Assembly: GCA_013397865.1 (NCBI GenBank)
Contig: VZTI01004351.1
Coordinates: 513,493-577,492, forward strand
DNA from: Struthidea cinerea
Taxonomy: Eukaryota > Chordata > Aves > Passeriformes > Corcoracidae
Length of the DNA: 64,000 bases
Direction of reading: 5' to 3'
How positions within the stretch are numbered: the stretch's first letter is position 1; every line of letters begins with the position of its first letter. The notes beneath the pieces were generated by a model. That model searched no databases. It saw only the letters and a program-made list of their open reading frames with translations, and had not been told where the DNA came from. This document shows, piece by piece, positions 39,058 through 49,096 of the stretch. Both the position numbers and the translations under genes were made by a program.

Positions 39058-41269
39058 CTGGTTCTTTTACTCCCGCGGGCCCTCCTAGGGAAGGACACTG
39101 CCAACGTCTCTGCCATCTCAGGAGAAAGTGTGCGCCAGCTGTCTGGCCCACTTCCCTGGCAGCGACTTCCCTCTTTGCGGCGCTCAGCCTCCCAGTGCTC
39201 CGAGTCTTGAGCCTGCAGGCGAGGTCACTGGCCAACCTTCATGGGGGTCCGACGGAGCCCCTGAGGCGGACAGCCCTGGCCGGCGGATCGCACCTGTACT
39301 TGCACACTCAAGGTGTGATTCCTGCAGTATCACCCTGAGTGCTGCACCCTGCAGTGCCACCCCACTCACCAGAGAACAGCTGCTCAAACTGCCCCTGCTC
39401 AAACTGTCTGCTCTGTCCTGCATGGGAAGAGTTGGGGCACTGCTGGGTGATTCCCAGTGTTGTCAAGACAGGTTTGACTGCTGCTACATCCTTTACATTG
39501 TCTCCGAACTCTGATTTTTCTTCAAGGTTCCTCCTTCTTTGTTTGAAAAGTTGCTTGGTAATTCCCTGCTTACTGTTTAAACCATTGGATTGGTCATCTT
39601 TCTTTTTCATGTGTAAAAACCTGTCTTTGGCAGACACCCTCATGAGAGTGTTGGTTGTCTCATTCACAGCCCATTTTTTATCCTCATTTCTACCTTAACA
39701 GCTTTGCCAATTATAGGCTGTGTGAGCTTCCCTAGAAATTCTGTCCTATACTGCAGTAATACCAATAAGATTGTATCAAAAAATATTGTCCAGCCTTGTT
39801 AAAAGGTCATTTGACATTTTGGAAAGTCTTTTCCATAAGATCACCACAAGATGGATAGGCTTAATATGAAGTAATATTTTTTAGTGGCAATATTTCAGTA
39901 ATGCTTCAGTAAGAAGTATGTTTGAGAAATTATTTAAACGTAGAATATAATCAAAGGTTTAATTCTCTCATTTTCAATGGAACTGAATATGCATAGAAAA
40001 ATAGAAAAAAATCCTTTAATAAAGAAAATAACATTTGTAGAAGTTATGCTTCATACAGACAATTCTTGATACCTGAAAAAGTAACTTAAAATGTTTCTTG
40101 TTTCACTTCTTCATAAATCCCAGATGACTCAGCAGCTTTTTGTCCCTCCTAGAAATCTCCTCCGTTGATCATGAGTTTTTATGGTATGAAGGACAGCTTC
40201 TTCTTTTGGGTAGCTCCGAGAACATTCATCAATTTTTTTGAGTTACAGGACTAATTCTGAAACATATATTTAAACCACTGAAAAAGTGAAAACTTGTTGG
40301 TTGCCTCCCAGTGCTGGGAAGGGATGTGATCATACTTTATTGTAGTCTTTGCCAGGATAAAGTTAATATCTTCCTAAAATATTTGAGTGACAAACCTATA
40401 ATGAGAGGGAAAGTGTTGCCATTTCTTATCCCAGAGTTCTGTTCCAGGAAAGAAAAGTACCCAGAAATCCTGTCTATTTCAATACAATTAAATAGGTTTA
40501 ATTATAGTTTAATACTATATTTTTCTTAGATGGTGTTTCCTACTGAGGTAGTTCCCCAAATTTCCTCTTTCTTTAGCAAAAGCTAATGTACAAAAGCTGT
40601 AGGGCTTTAGCCAGCATTACTAAATGAAAAATCACCTGCATTACCCTCACTCCAAAATATTTTCTGGCTCTCCACAGAATATACCCATGCAACAGACATC
40701 AGTACTTTCAGTCTGAATTAATACCTCTTCTGATTCACATCTCTTTTACTCACCCCTTTTGCGTAAGTGGTCACTATAAAACTGTTTTACACAATGTATG
40801 CATCTTTTTAGTGAAGTATGGCTAATAGAGCATGACTCATGTATTTAAAAGTTCGTAGAAAATCTTTTTTCTTTCACACTGAGTTTGGAAGTTAGTGACT
40901 TCTACTGACTTTCATTAGAAATTATAAGGCTCATACCATCTAATTTTAATCATCCAGTTCTATCCAGTTCTAATATATTGACACCTCTGCTGCTAATTCT
41001 CTTTCACTCTATTAGCTACATAGGGAATTAAGAACTAATTTCCAAGTCTCAATCATATCTCAGTTACATGTTTAAAGTACCCAAAGAAGATAGTGTGAAT
41101 AACCACTTATCTGTTTCTGCTGCCACTCAAAACATGAGCTGTCATAGGTTGATATTTGCCACTCTCTACTGTGCATTAAGAACAGCACTGTTTCTCAGAG
41201 AGAGGGAGAAATTACTCACCTTTTCTTTTAGTTGGTGATTTCAGAACAGACTTCTCAAAATCTGGGATC
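39058..41269. other. GC-rich segment next to the LTR, then AT-rich DNA
   Basis: From 39058 to about 39460 the DNA is GC- and CpG-rich, unlike the rest of the window. It may be leader or internal sequence of the adjacent retrovirus. Two 119-codon frames overlap on opposite strands (39308-39667 minus, 39339-39698 plus), but neither has a motif I recognise. From 39700 onwards it is ordinary AT-rich DNA with nothing identifiable. Confidence 0.4.
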
Positions 41270-41270
41270 C

Positions 41271-42386
41271 TGTGGGTTAATACTGCATGGTTGTGTAGGG
41301 TTTCTGTGGCTCAGGTAGAGAGGGGCTATGGAAGTGGCTTCTCTGACATGTCCAACAGAACTGGCTCCAACATGGACCTGCCACTGGCCAAGGCCAAGCC
41401 CATCAGCACTGGTGGTAGCACCTCTGGGATAAAGTATTTAAGGGCATGGAAAAATCCATGCAATTGCAGTCAGAGAGAGTCAGTATATGAGAAAATATAT
41501 GCAAGAAACAGCCTTGCAGGCATCAAGGTCAGTGAAGAGGGAGGAGGAGGAGGTGCTCCAGCAGAGACCCCCCTGCAGCCCACGGTGAAGATCATGGTGA
41601 GGAAGGTTGTCCCCCTGTAGGCCATGGAGGTCCATGGTGGAGCAGAGATCCACCTGCAACCTATGGTGGACCCTAGGCTGGGGAGACTATTTGCCTGATG
41701 GAGGCTGTGACCCTGTGGGAAGCCTGCACTGGAAGAGGCTCCTGACAGAATATGTAGCCCCATGGAGAGAGGAGCCCACACTGGATCAGGTTTTCTGGCA
41801 GGACTTGTGACCCTGCGGGCGACTCTCACTCAAGCATTCTGTTCCTGTAGGCCTGCACCCACAGAAGGGACCCATGCTGGAACAGTTCGTGAAGAGGTGT
41901 AGCCAACAGGAAGGACTCACACTGGAGAAGTTAATGGATGACACTCTACTGTGTGAGGGACCCCACAACGGAGCAGGAAAAGGAGTGAGGAGATCTCCAC
42001 ATGTGGACGAAGGAGCAGACGATATGTGTTGTGAACTGACCACAACCCCCATTCTTCATCACTCTGCATCACTGGAGAGGATGGAGTAGAGAAAGTAAAG
42101 AGTGAAGTTGAGCCTGAGGAGAAGGGAGGGATGAGGGGAAGGTATTGTTAGTATGTTGCTTTTTTTCTCATTACCCCACCCTGATTTAATTGGTAAGAAT
42201 TTAAAATTGTTTCCACAAGTCAACTCCATTTCACCCATGACGATAACTGGTGAGTGATCTCTCCCTGTCTTTATCTCAAACCTTGAGCCTTTTGTTGTAT
42301 TTTTTCTCCCCCTGTGCAGCTGAGGAGGGAAGTGACAGAGAGACTTTAGGGGAACCCTGGCATCCAGCCAAGGTGAACCCACCACA
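41271..42386 (+). mobile_element. Avian ERVL-type solo LTR, about 1.1 kb
   Basis: The sequence follows the very common avian ERVL LTR: TGGTGGTAGCACCTCTGGGA, GGATAAAGTATTTAAG, GGTCAGTGAAGAGGGAGGAG, the GAAGGGACCCATGCTGGAAC unit and the terminal CAGCCAAGGTGAACCCACCA. It ends CACCACA at 42386. CTGTG at 41270-41274 and 42387-42391 could be a 5-bp target duplication, the size expected for ERVL. If so, the first few LTR bases are lost. Where I recall a poly(A) hexamer in related copies (near 42193), this one reads GGTAAGAATTTAAA, so the signal looks destroyed. No internal region is attached. Confidence 0.85.
41630..41985 (+). repeat. Degenerate 45-54 bp tandem array inside the LTR
   Basis: The motif CACACTGGAGCAG recurs in diverged form at about 41673, 41727, 41779, 41827, 41875, 41920 and 41966, giving periods of 45-54 bp. 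It alternates with TGTGACCCTGTGGGA-like spacers. The array belongs to the LTR family rather than to this locus. Confidence 0.7.
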
Positions 42387-42391
42387 CTGTG

Positions 42392-43411
42392 ATATAATAC
42401 TGGTATTGTGGGATAGATAATGTAATCAGATAACTAACAGAAGTTAGTTATGGATTCTGCTTTTAAAGGACTAATCCCAAATAGATGATAATCCTTTTAT
42501 TTGAAGAGAGATATCCTTTCTCCTATTTTGCCCTCCATCTACGTGCCACTGAACAAGCTTTTACAAGTTGTTATACATACACGCTATCCATCCCAGTAAC
42601 TGGACTCTGGTCATTGCCACCTCCCAGGCAAGCAAACAAACACTGCTCTTTCCAGCTTATATCTGCTCCGTTAGTACATTGACAGACGAGGGGAACATTT
42701 TAGGGAAATGTAATTTAGTCATGCATATTTTAGATGAAAGTGAAACAAACCCTAGCATGGTTTTGGATTGGAACAAGTAACACTCTGCCTGACAATTTCT
42801 GGGCACAGCTCAGGAGCCGATATGTGCCGGGATCATTTTCCGTATTCAGTTTGGATGTTGCCAAATTGTTTCTGAGGTGAAGATGGTTTAATAGAACAGA
42901 TATGGGCTGTTAGCCTGAGTGCCAGATAATATTCTGGGCATGTGTAACTTACTGACAGATGAAGTATTAATTTAGATGGATTAAATCACCCTTTGGAGGT
43001 CTTCAACACTATATATCTCTCTCATAACATCATTATAAATGTATATGTGGAACACAGTTGAAGAATATGGTATCCTATGATTCCACAAATACCATAAAAC
43101 CAAGTAGAGAGTTGTATGGTAAAAAGCAGAAAGATTGTACATAGAAAAGGGAGAGAAAATTTTGGCAGAAGGCCAAAGATGCAGAAGGTAGAAATGGTAG
43201 AAAAGTTAGTATATGTTACCTATAACTGACAAATTTAGTTCAGGACTAGCCTGTATCTATAAAATAAACTTACTCATCAGAAACTGAGAACCTATAACTG
43301 CGGAAACAATTGGAGCTTAAAGTTGCATTATACTCACGCACAGTATAATGCCATGACTCACTCAGGCATTCCAGAATGAGGAATTCTCAGATAAATAGCA
43401 CTCTAAATCTT
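42392..43411. other. Non-repetitive intergenic DNA
   Basis: No gene or named repeat is recognised. The segment 42480-42980 is less AT-rich and has no repeat signatures, so it may contain conserved non-coding sequence. It has 65-70-codon frames without motifs. Confidence 0.4.
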
Positions 43412-43907
43412 TAGGGTTGGAAAGAAACCTCTAAGATCATTGAGACAAACCTTTAACCTAGCACTACCATGTTCACTACTAAGTCTTGCCACCAAGTTCC
43501 ACATCCACATGTTTTTTGAACACTTGCTGGGATGGTGATTCTACCAACAAGCCTTGGCCCATCAATCCAGCCTGTTCAGATCCCTCTGCAGAGCCCTCCT
43601 ACACTCCAGCAGATCAACACTACCGCCCATCTTGCTGTTGTCTGCAAATTTACTGAGAGTGTACTTGATCCCCTCTTCAGGTCGTTGATAAAGATATTAA
43701 ACAGGACTGGCCCTGATCCTGAGTCCTGGGGAACACCACTGCTGACTGGCCATGAGCTGGATGCATATCCAGTCACCAGCACTCTGGGCCCAGCCATCCA
43801 GCCTGTTTTTTACCTATTGAAGAGTACATCTGTCTACACTAGGGTAAACCACTTTCTCCAGGAGAATGCTGTTGGAAGCCGCATCAAATGTTTTACTGAA
43901 GTATAGT
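43412..43907 (-). mobile_element. CR1 LINE fragment, antisense, internally deleted
   Basis: It starts with the 3'-terminal part of CR1 in reverse (AGGGTTGGAAAGAAACCTCT at about 43412) without the ATTCTATG tail. It then jumps to the middle of the RT. The minus-strand frame at 43576-43797 contains [12 protein letters not shown], the typical CR1 RT motif. The sequence CCTGAGTCCTGGGGAACACC confirms it on the other strand. Confidence 0.9.
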
Positions 43908-44134
43908 CATACATTAAAGTCTTTAACAATAGTAAATTTAGGGGATAGTTATAGAGAACTAGCTTAACAGAAATGCTTAAAAAGAGACATTTGTTAATTT
44001 TTTCTAGTTTTCAGATGATAAGTTGCAGTATAAAGCACTATGTAGGATTTGGACTAGGTCACAGAAATTTCATGAGACATTAATTTTCTGTATTTTTCAT
44101 TTTAGTGAATGAAGGTTCTATATATAAGTCATTT

Positions 44135-44213
44135 TAGGTCCAATGGTCTTTCAACTTCTTCATAAATGTCTTGGATGAAGGACTCAAAGGTATCCTCTGT
44201 AAGTTTGCCAAGA
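44135..44213 (+). mobile_element. Short CR1 LINE fragment
   Basis: About 80 bp translate to FNFFINVLDEG followed by LCKFA, matching the CR1 RT segment after the [12 protein letters not shown] motif. It abuts an LTR directly at its 3' side. Confidence 0.65.
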
Positions 44214-44526
44214 GCTGCTTGGGGACAGGATGAGCATTGGTCAGCACGTGGTAAACAACTCTGTTGTGCATCACTTGTTCTTCTTGGGTTTTATTCCTCT
44301 CTCATTCCTTTCCATTACTATTTTTATTGTTATTATTGCTGTTGTTTTTATCATAATTAGTGTTATTGTTATAGTTTGTTTGTTTGTTTCCATTATTAAG
44401 CTGTTCTTATCTCAACCCAAGAGTTTTACCTTTTTTCTGATTCTCCTCCTCCACCTGGGAGGGAGTGGGAAGTGAGCGAGTGGCTGATTGGTACTTAATT
44501 GCCAGCTGGGGTTACACCACAAAACA
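44214..44526 (+). mobile_element. Avian ERVL-type LTR, 3' part
   Basis: The 3' portion of another widespread avian ERVL LTR begins at GCTGCTTGGGGACAGGATGA and continues with GTTGTGCATCACTTGTTC. A T-rich TTATTGTTATTATTG stretch follows, then CTTATCTCAACCCAAGAGTT, AGTGAGCGAGTGGCTG and the terminal GCTGGGGTTACACCACAAAA. Most of U3 is missing. It lies directly after a CR1 fragment, so the junction could be an insertion or deletion point. Confidence 0.8.
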
Positions 44527-47298
44527 TATATCCTTTGGCTAATTATTTATTTTTCCTTACCTAAAGAAAAAGATGAGGACAAAATGTTCTCAGCTGTTCT
44601 GGAAAAGCTATGACCAAAAAGGGAAATGAAGAATGATGTCAAGCTTCTGAAGTTTGATTTTAGGTCTTACAAAATTCCATCTAACACATCTTTCACCAGA
44701 CAACAGTAATTTTGCAGGAACTAGCGGAGAGATTGCTTTCTTCTTAGAGAAGCAACATTCTAATGAGAAATGATGTGCATATGAAATTTAATGTGAAGCA
44801 TTTTTGCAGTTGGCATCCTTAAACAGAAAAATGGAAGTTGTTTAAAGATGATGGTGGACTCTATGTTAAAAAAAAAAAAGATGATCTGCCCAGAGCAGCA
44901 TTGAAGTTTAGTGGAAGAGGTCTCCGATAAACAATACTGTCAGAAGAGGTGGATATCAGCTGTTTTGTAAGTTTGATAGCTCAGAAGTGTGATGGCTTTT
45001 AGATCAATCATTTAAAAGTAGACTTGAACAGAAAATGGTTTTCCATGCAGAAAAAACTTTTGCAATTTGAAAAAAGAAGTATTTTTAGTGAAAAGTTAGG
45101 TGGTCTCAAAGTATTTTGAAGTATCAGAAATAATAGACTTGGTAGGTAGACTCACGTTCGAGTCATGGCTCTGGGTTAGGTAAACTGTGGATCTAAAGGT
45201 GGGTTTGCCATATCATAGGTAGCATAGCTGCGTGCTACTGGTTATTCCTGTTTCTCTATATGATTGGTTTCAAACAGCAACAATGTCATAGGTTTAGTAA
45301 TACTTTACCTGAAAAAGCTTAACTGTAGCTGATATGTTTGTGAAAAACTTTGGTGATTTAATCAGAATTTAAGAAACAATCCAACCAAAAAAACCCTAAA
45401 CCCAGAAAAACACATCTTTTCCTTCCCTAAAAACATCCTTTGAAATAAGTCCTTCACTTGAGTAATAAATGTTAAATTTTTTACAAATTAACCACATTTT
45501 TGAGAAATCTACAGTATAGTCATATTTGAACTGGTATTTATTTGTCAATGTGGCCATTCGTTCTCTATATATTGCCTCCATATTTTATTTTTGTTCCTAA
45601 ATGATACATTACACAAAGATAACAAAAAAGGTACTAAATATTTAGTCTTTTGATTTATTTATATTTATACCCACTCCTCAGAAAAATAAGTTTCTTTGGG
45701 GTAATTTTTTGCTAAGGATACCATAAAAATTGATGAAAAATAGTATCTAGATTGTGACTTATGACTATAGTATCCAATGTTTGAACTTTGACATTTGTAC
45801 TAAACTATTTTGCTTACAACTTGCTTAATTGACTCTTTTTTCCTGATTTATAAGATTTTGTCCTAAGGAATATGAAATTAGGCCAGTGCTACCTATCAAC
45901 TATCTAATGAAATATGAATATTCTAATTGCATTTATAAGTGGATGAAGTGATTATTCACACTGGGATGGCAATTATAATCAAACACTGGTTTTTACTACA
46001 CAAGGGAAAGGTCTTCATAATGTTAAGTATCAATTCAAATAGAAATAATGCTATATCAAATATATTATACTTCATGGACACTTGATTCTTCACCTTTAGA
46101 AGATAATAGAAAATTCAATTATACCTGGAGAACACTTAGAGTATATTAGCTTTGATTTTTTTCAACAGTCAAGAGGAAAAATTATTTAGATAAAGGTGGG
46201 ATTTCACTTATTTAAATGAAAAGCCAAAAAAAAAAAACAGTCTTTCTCAAATGGTATAAAAAAGGACTACTAAAGATTCCTGTCCCTGATTAAAGAGTCC
46301 GTGCATTTGCAGGTCTGAAATAGATAATTAACCGTTAAAAAGTATCTAAACGAATCCCTTTTTGCGGACATGCCAGAAACTTCTAAAGTTTTGGTGGTAC
46401 AGCAGGACTTCTTTAAAGACAAGAAGGTAATGAACTGCAAGACCATGGCCAGGGAGTTTTTTATGCAATCCCCACATGGTGTTCTCATCTTAGGATGAAC
46501 CACATTGCCCATCAGAGGCGGCAGAAAGGGCCAGGGTGCGTGTGTGGCACGCAAAGACCTGGCCATCATTTGTTGCTGTCACAAAGACTAAACACAAAAT
46601 TTGTCAGAGTGAAACTACATGGCAACATTTCCTGGAAAGAGAGTGGTGGCCAAGGTGACCTCCTCAGGACCCTTCAGTTCTCTTGTACAACCCCCACTGC
46701 TGAGAACACCAGCAATATAGCCACTAAGAAAAAGTACTTGGAACGCTCATGTACAAACTGGTTTCCATATAACTAAGATATTTAAGAGCATCGCTTTTCA
46801 TATCTTCATCTATATGTCCAGAAAAAGGACAGAATTCTTATCTATCAGCAGCCTAGAGAAATATCACCTGACCTACATCCAACTCTCAGATGAAGAACGG
46901 GGCATTAATTTAATGTTTGTGTTGTGTTACATGTTATATTTCCTTTCTGTGAATCTTTTACAGTCACCATTTCTCTAACTTTTGGGAGAAAAAGCCTGTT
47001 CTACTCTGGCATTACAGTAGAAATGGAAATGTAGTGAAAAAGAAAATTCAATTTTTCCAGAGAAAAAAATAACCAGAAATTAGGGCATTGAGGAGACTTG
47101 TAGGTTAAGTAGTTTGTGCTGAAGTCATTGTACCATCCCTTCTGCCTCCTTAAACTGCCTCAAATGAACATTTCTCTGGGAGTTTTAGTAACAGATCTTT
47201 ATGTCCCTTGGGTACAATACGGCCTCAAATAACATACCATGCCATGAAGGAGCATCAGTGAATCCTCAATCATGGAAAAACTAGAAAATGCACTGAAC
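44527..47298. other. AT-rich intergenic DNA
   Basis: No gene is recognised. Two opposing frames of 93 and 99 codons overlap at 46270-46776 and have no motif. A B-box-like GTTCGAGTC at 45156-45164 has no matching tRNA body. Confidence 0.5.
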
Positions 47299-47526
47299 TC
47301 CCAATGTGTATGCCTCCAGATCTTTCAGAAGGTTACAGTACATACAGGCTACAGATTAAAATGACTTTTGATAGACAGTAGTTTCCTCACTAGGGTCTTT
47401 CTGTCATGAACTGTGTTAAATTACTTTTGTCTTAATGGTTTACAGAGAAGAACTCTCTGTAGTGCTTATTTAACTGCAGAGTTTCTGATTACCTTTTGTA
47501 AATGTCTTTATCCTCCTTCTATAAAA
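47299..47526 (+). repeat. Unrecognised direct repeat, copy 1
   Basis: This segment is about 85% identical by eye to 48872-49096. Shared blocks include ACAGTACATACAGGCTACA, TAGGGTCTTTCTG, TTGTCTTAATGG, GTGTTAA and TAGCCTCC/TATCCTCC. Similarity starts near CCCAATGTGT and stops at ATAAAA. I do not recognise the family. No terminal inverted repeats, poly-A tail or TG...CA ends were seen. Confidence 0.8.
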
Positions 47527-48871
47527 ATATAATTATAAATCTACCATATCTTGCAAGGCCATATCCACCCTAAAAATTCCAATATATTTGAATTGGAGAA
47601 TGCAACATAAGAAAAAGATTAAAATAAAAACATACTCCTTTTCAGTTTTTGTCCTTGGCAGAGACAAATCATACTAGAAAACTCCCCTTGTATTTCCATT
47701 CAGGATGCCCCAGTTCCACCTTCACAAAGAATGCCTGCTGGGAAGCAACTTTTTCCATGTGCTCACATATTTTGCAGTCAGAAAAGTAGGAATGGAGGAG
47801 GAAATTGTACAAAGTGGAAATTTTCTGCAAAATATTGAGAAATTAAAATAAAATACTAAGTATACAGAGCATAGTGTGACAAAAACTTTGTTTAAGCCCA
47901 CAAGGCAGAGGAAGCCCAAGAAGTCATGAAGAATCGGAGATATGGTATAAGCCATGTTAAATAAAATGAATGCACAAGAAGCAAACTACAAAAAGGAGAT
48001 CTAATCTATCTAATTCTTTCTTTTTTAGCTGTTATTCACTGAGACAAAAATTGTTGAACTGTTGTGAGATACGGCCTTTCCTTTTTAATTGAAAAACACA
48101 TAGTGGAGCTATCTAGTTGAAAGTAAAAGAGAGTCACATAACTTTTTTCATAGTGAAGGGTGGATACTATTTTTATCATTAAATACAATTTAATTTTAAG
48201 GAAAAAAAATATTTTTAGAACTCAATTATTAGGTTTGTTTTACTATGGTCCTTTCATCATTTAACATATCTCCTTTTCCCAGTCAATAGTAAATACTTTC
48301 ACACTGAAAGCTGAGCAAATATTTAAGCCTTTTGTGTGATTATTCCCTGATCACACAGTAATTTGAATGAGCACATCCTAAACTTCAGGATGGAACTCTG
48401 CTTTATGCAATGCTAACTGCAATTAAGAAGACTTACTGTTCTATCCATCTACCTATTTTTTCCATCTATGTTTATCCATCTACCTATCTATCTACATGAT
48501 AGAGGAATGATATTAAGGTTTTAATCTAACCTAGATCATCAGGTAAATTGTTCCTCATCACATGCTAACCTGTTTGTTTTCATGGACATTCAACATATTA
48601 TGTGGAAAGAAAGCCTTTCTGCAGTTCAGTGAAATGACTTCAACAATTCTCATTAGTGAAAAAAGAAATCAATTGTCCTACAGCACAGATACAGCGCTTA
48701 TAAAAAGATACCTAACAGAAGGTGAAGCTGTGGCCTTTTGAAGCATAAAATAAGGTAGAAGCAGAGGTCTGACTTTTTTTTCTCTTTTCTTTCATTTTTT
48801 GATGATATGCTTTTCTAATTTGTCAACTTCGTAAAGTGTAGCTATTTCTGCATCTGTTGCTATGTGCATTT
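47527..48871. other. Spacer between the two direct repeats
   Basis: AT-rich DNA with a CTAT/CATC-rich simple stretch at 48441-48497. No gene or known repeat. Confidence 0.5.
48441..48497. repeat. CTAT/CCATCTA-rich simple repeat
   Basis: Imperfect tetranucleotide (CTAT/CATC) units such as CCATCTACCTATCTATCTAC. Confidence 0.7.
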
Positions 48872-49096
48872 TCCCAATGTGTTAGGACTGTGAATCTTTA
48901 AGAAGGCTACAGTACATACAGGCTACAATTTAAAATAACTTTAGATAGACAATAATTTGATCAGTAGGGTCTTTCTGCTCTGAATTGTGTTAATTTACTG
49001 TTGTCTTAATGGCTTGAAGAATTCTCGGTAGTACTTATTTCACTGAAGAGTTTCTGACTGCCTTTTTGTAAATAGCTTTAGCCTCCTTCCATAAAA
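48872..49096 (+). repeat. Unrecognised direct repeat, copy 2
   Basis: The partner of 47299-47526, in the same orientation and about 1.57 kb away. Relative to copy 1 it lacks four bases in the middle and gains one base near the end. The flanks are unrelated, so either a dispersed element inserted twice or a local segment was duplicated long ago. Confidence 0.8.

Noticed and set aside
38759..39338. Glu-rich, Arg-rich and Ser-rich frames on both strands
   Set aside because: They are translations of the TTCCTC/TCC simple repeat and cross an undetermined base.
45150..45175. B-box-like GTTCGAGTC suggesting a tRNA gene
   Set aside because: No A box or cloverleaf-forming sequence is found at the right distance upstream.
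46270..46776. Opposing 99- and 93-codon frames, possible retrocopy
   Set aside because: Neither translation matches a family I know and there is no poly-A tail; kept as unclassified intergenic DNA.
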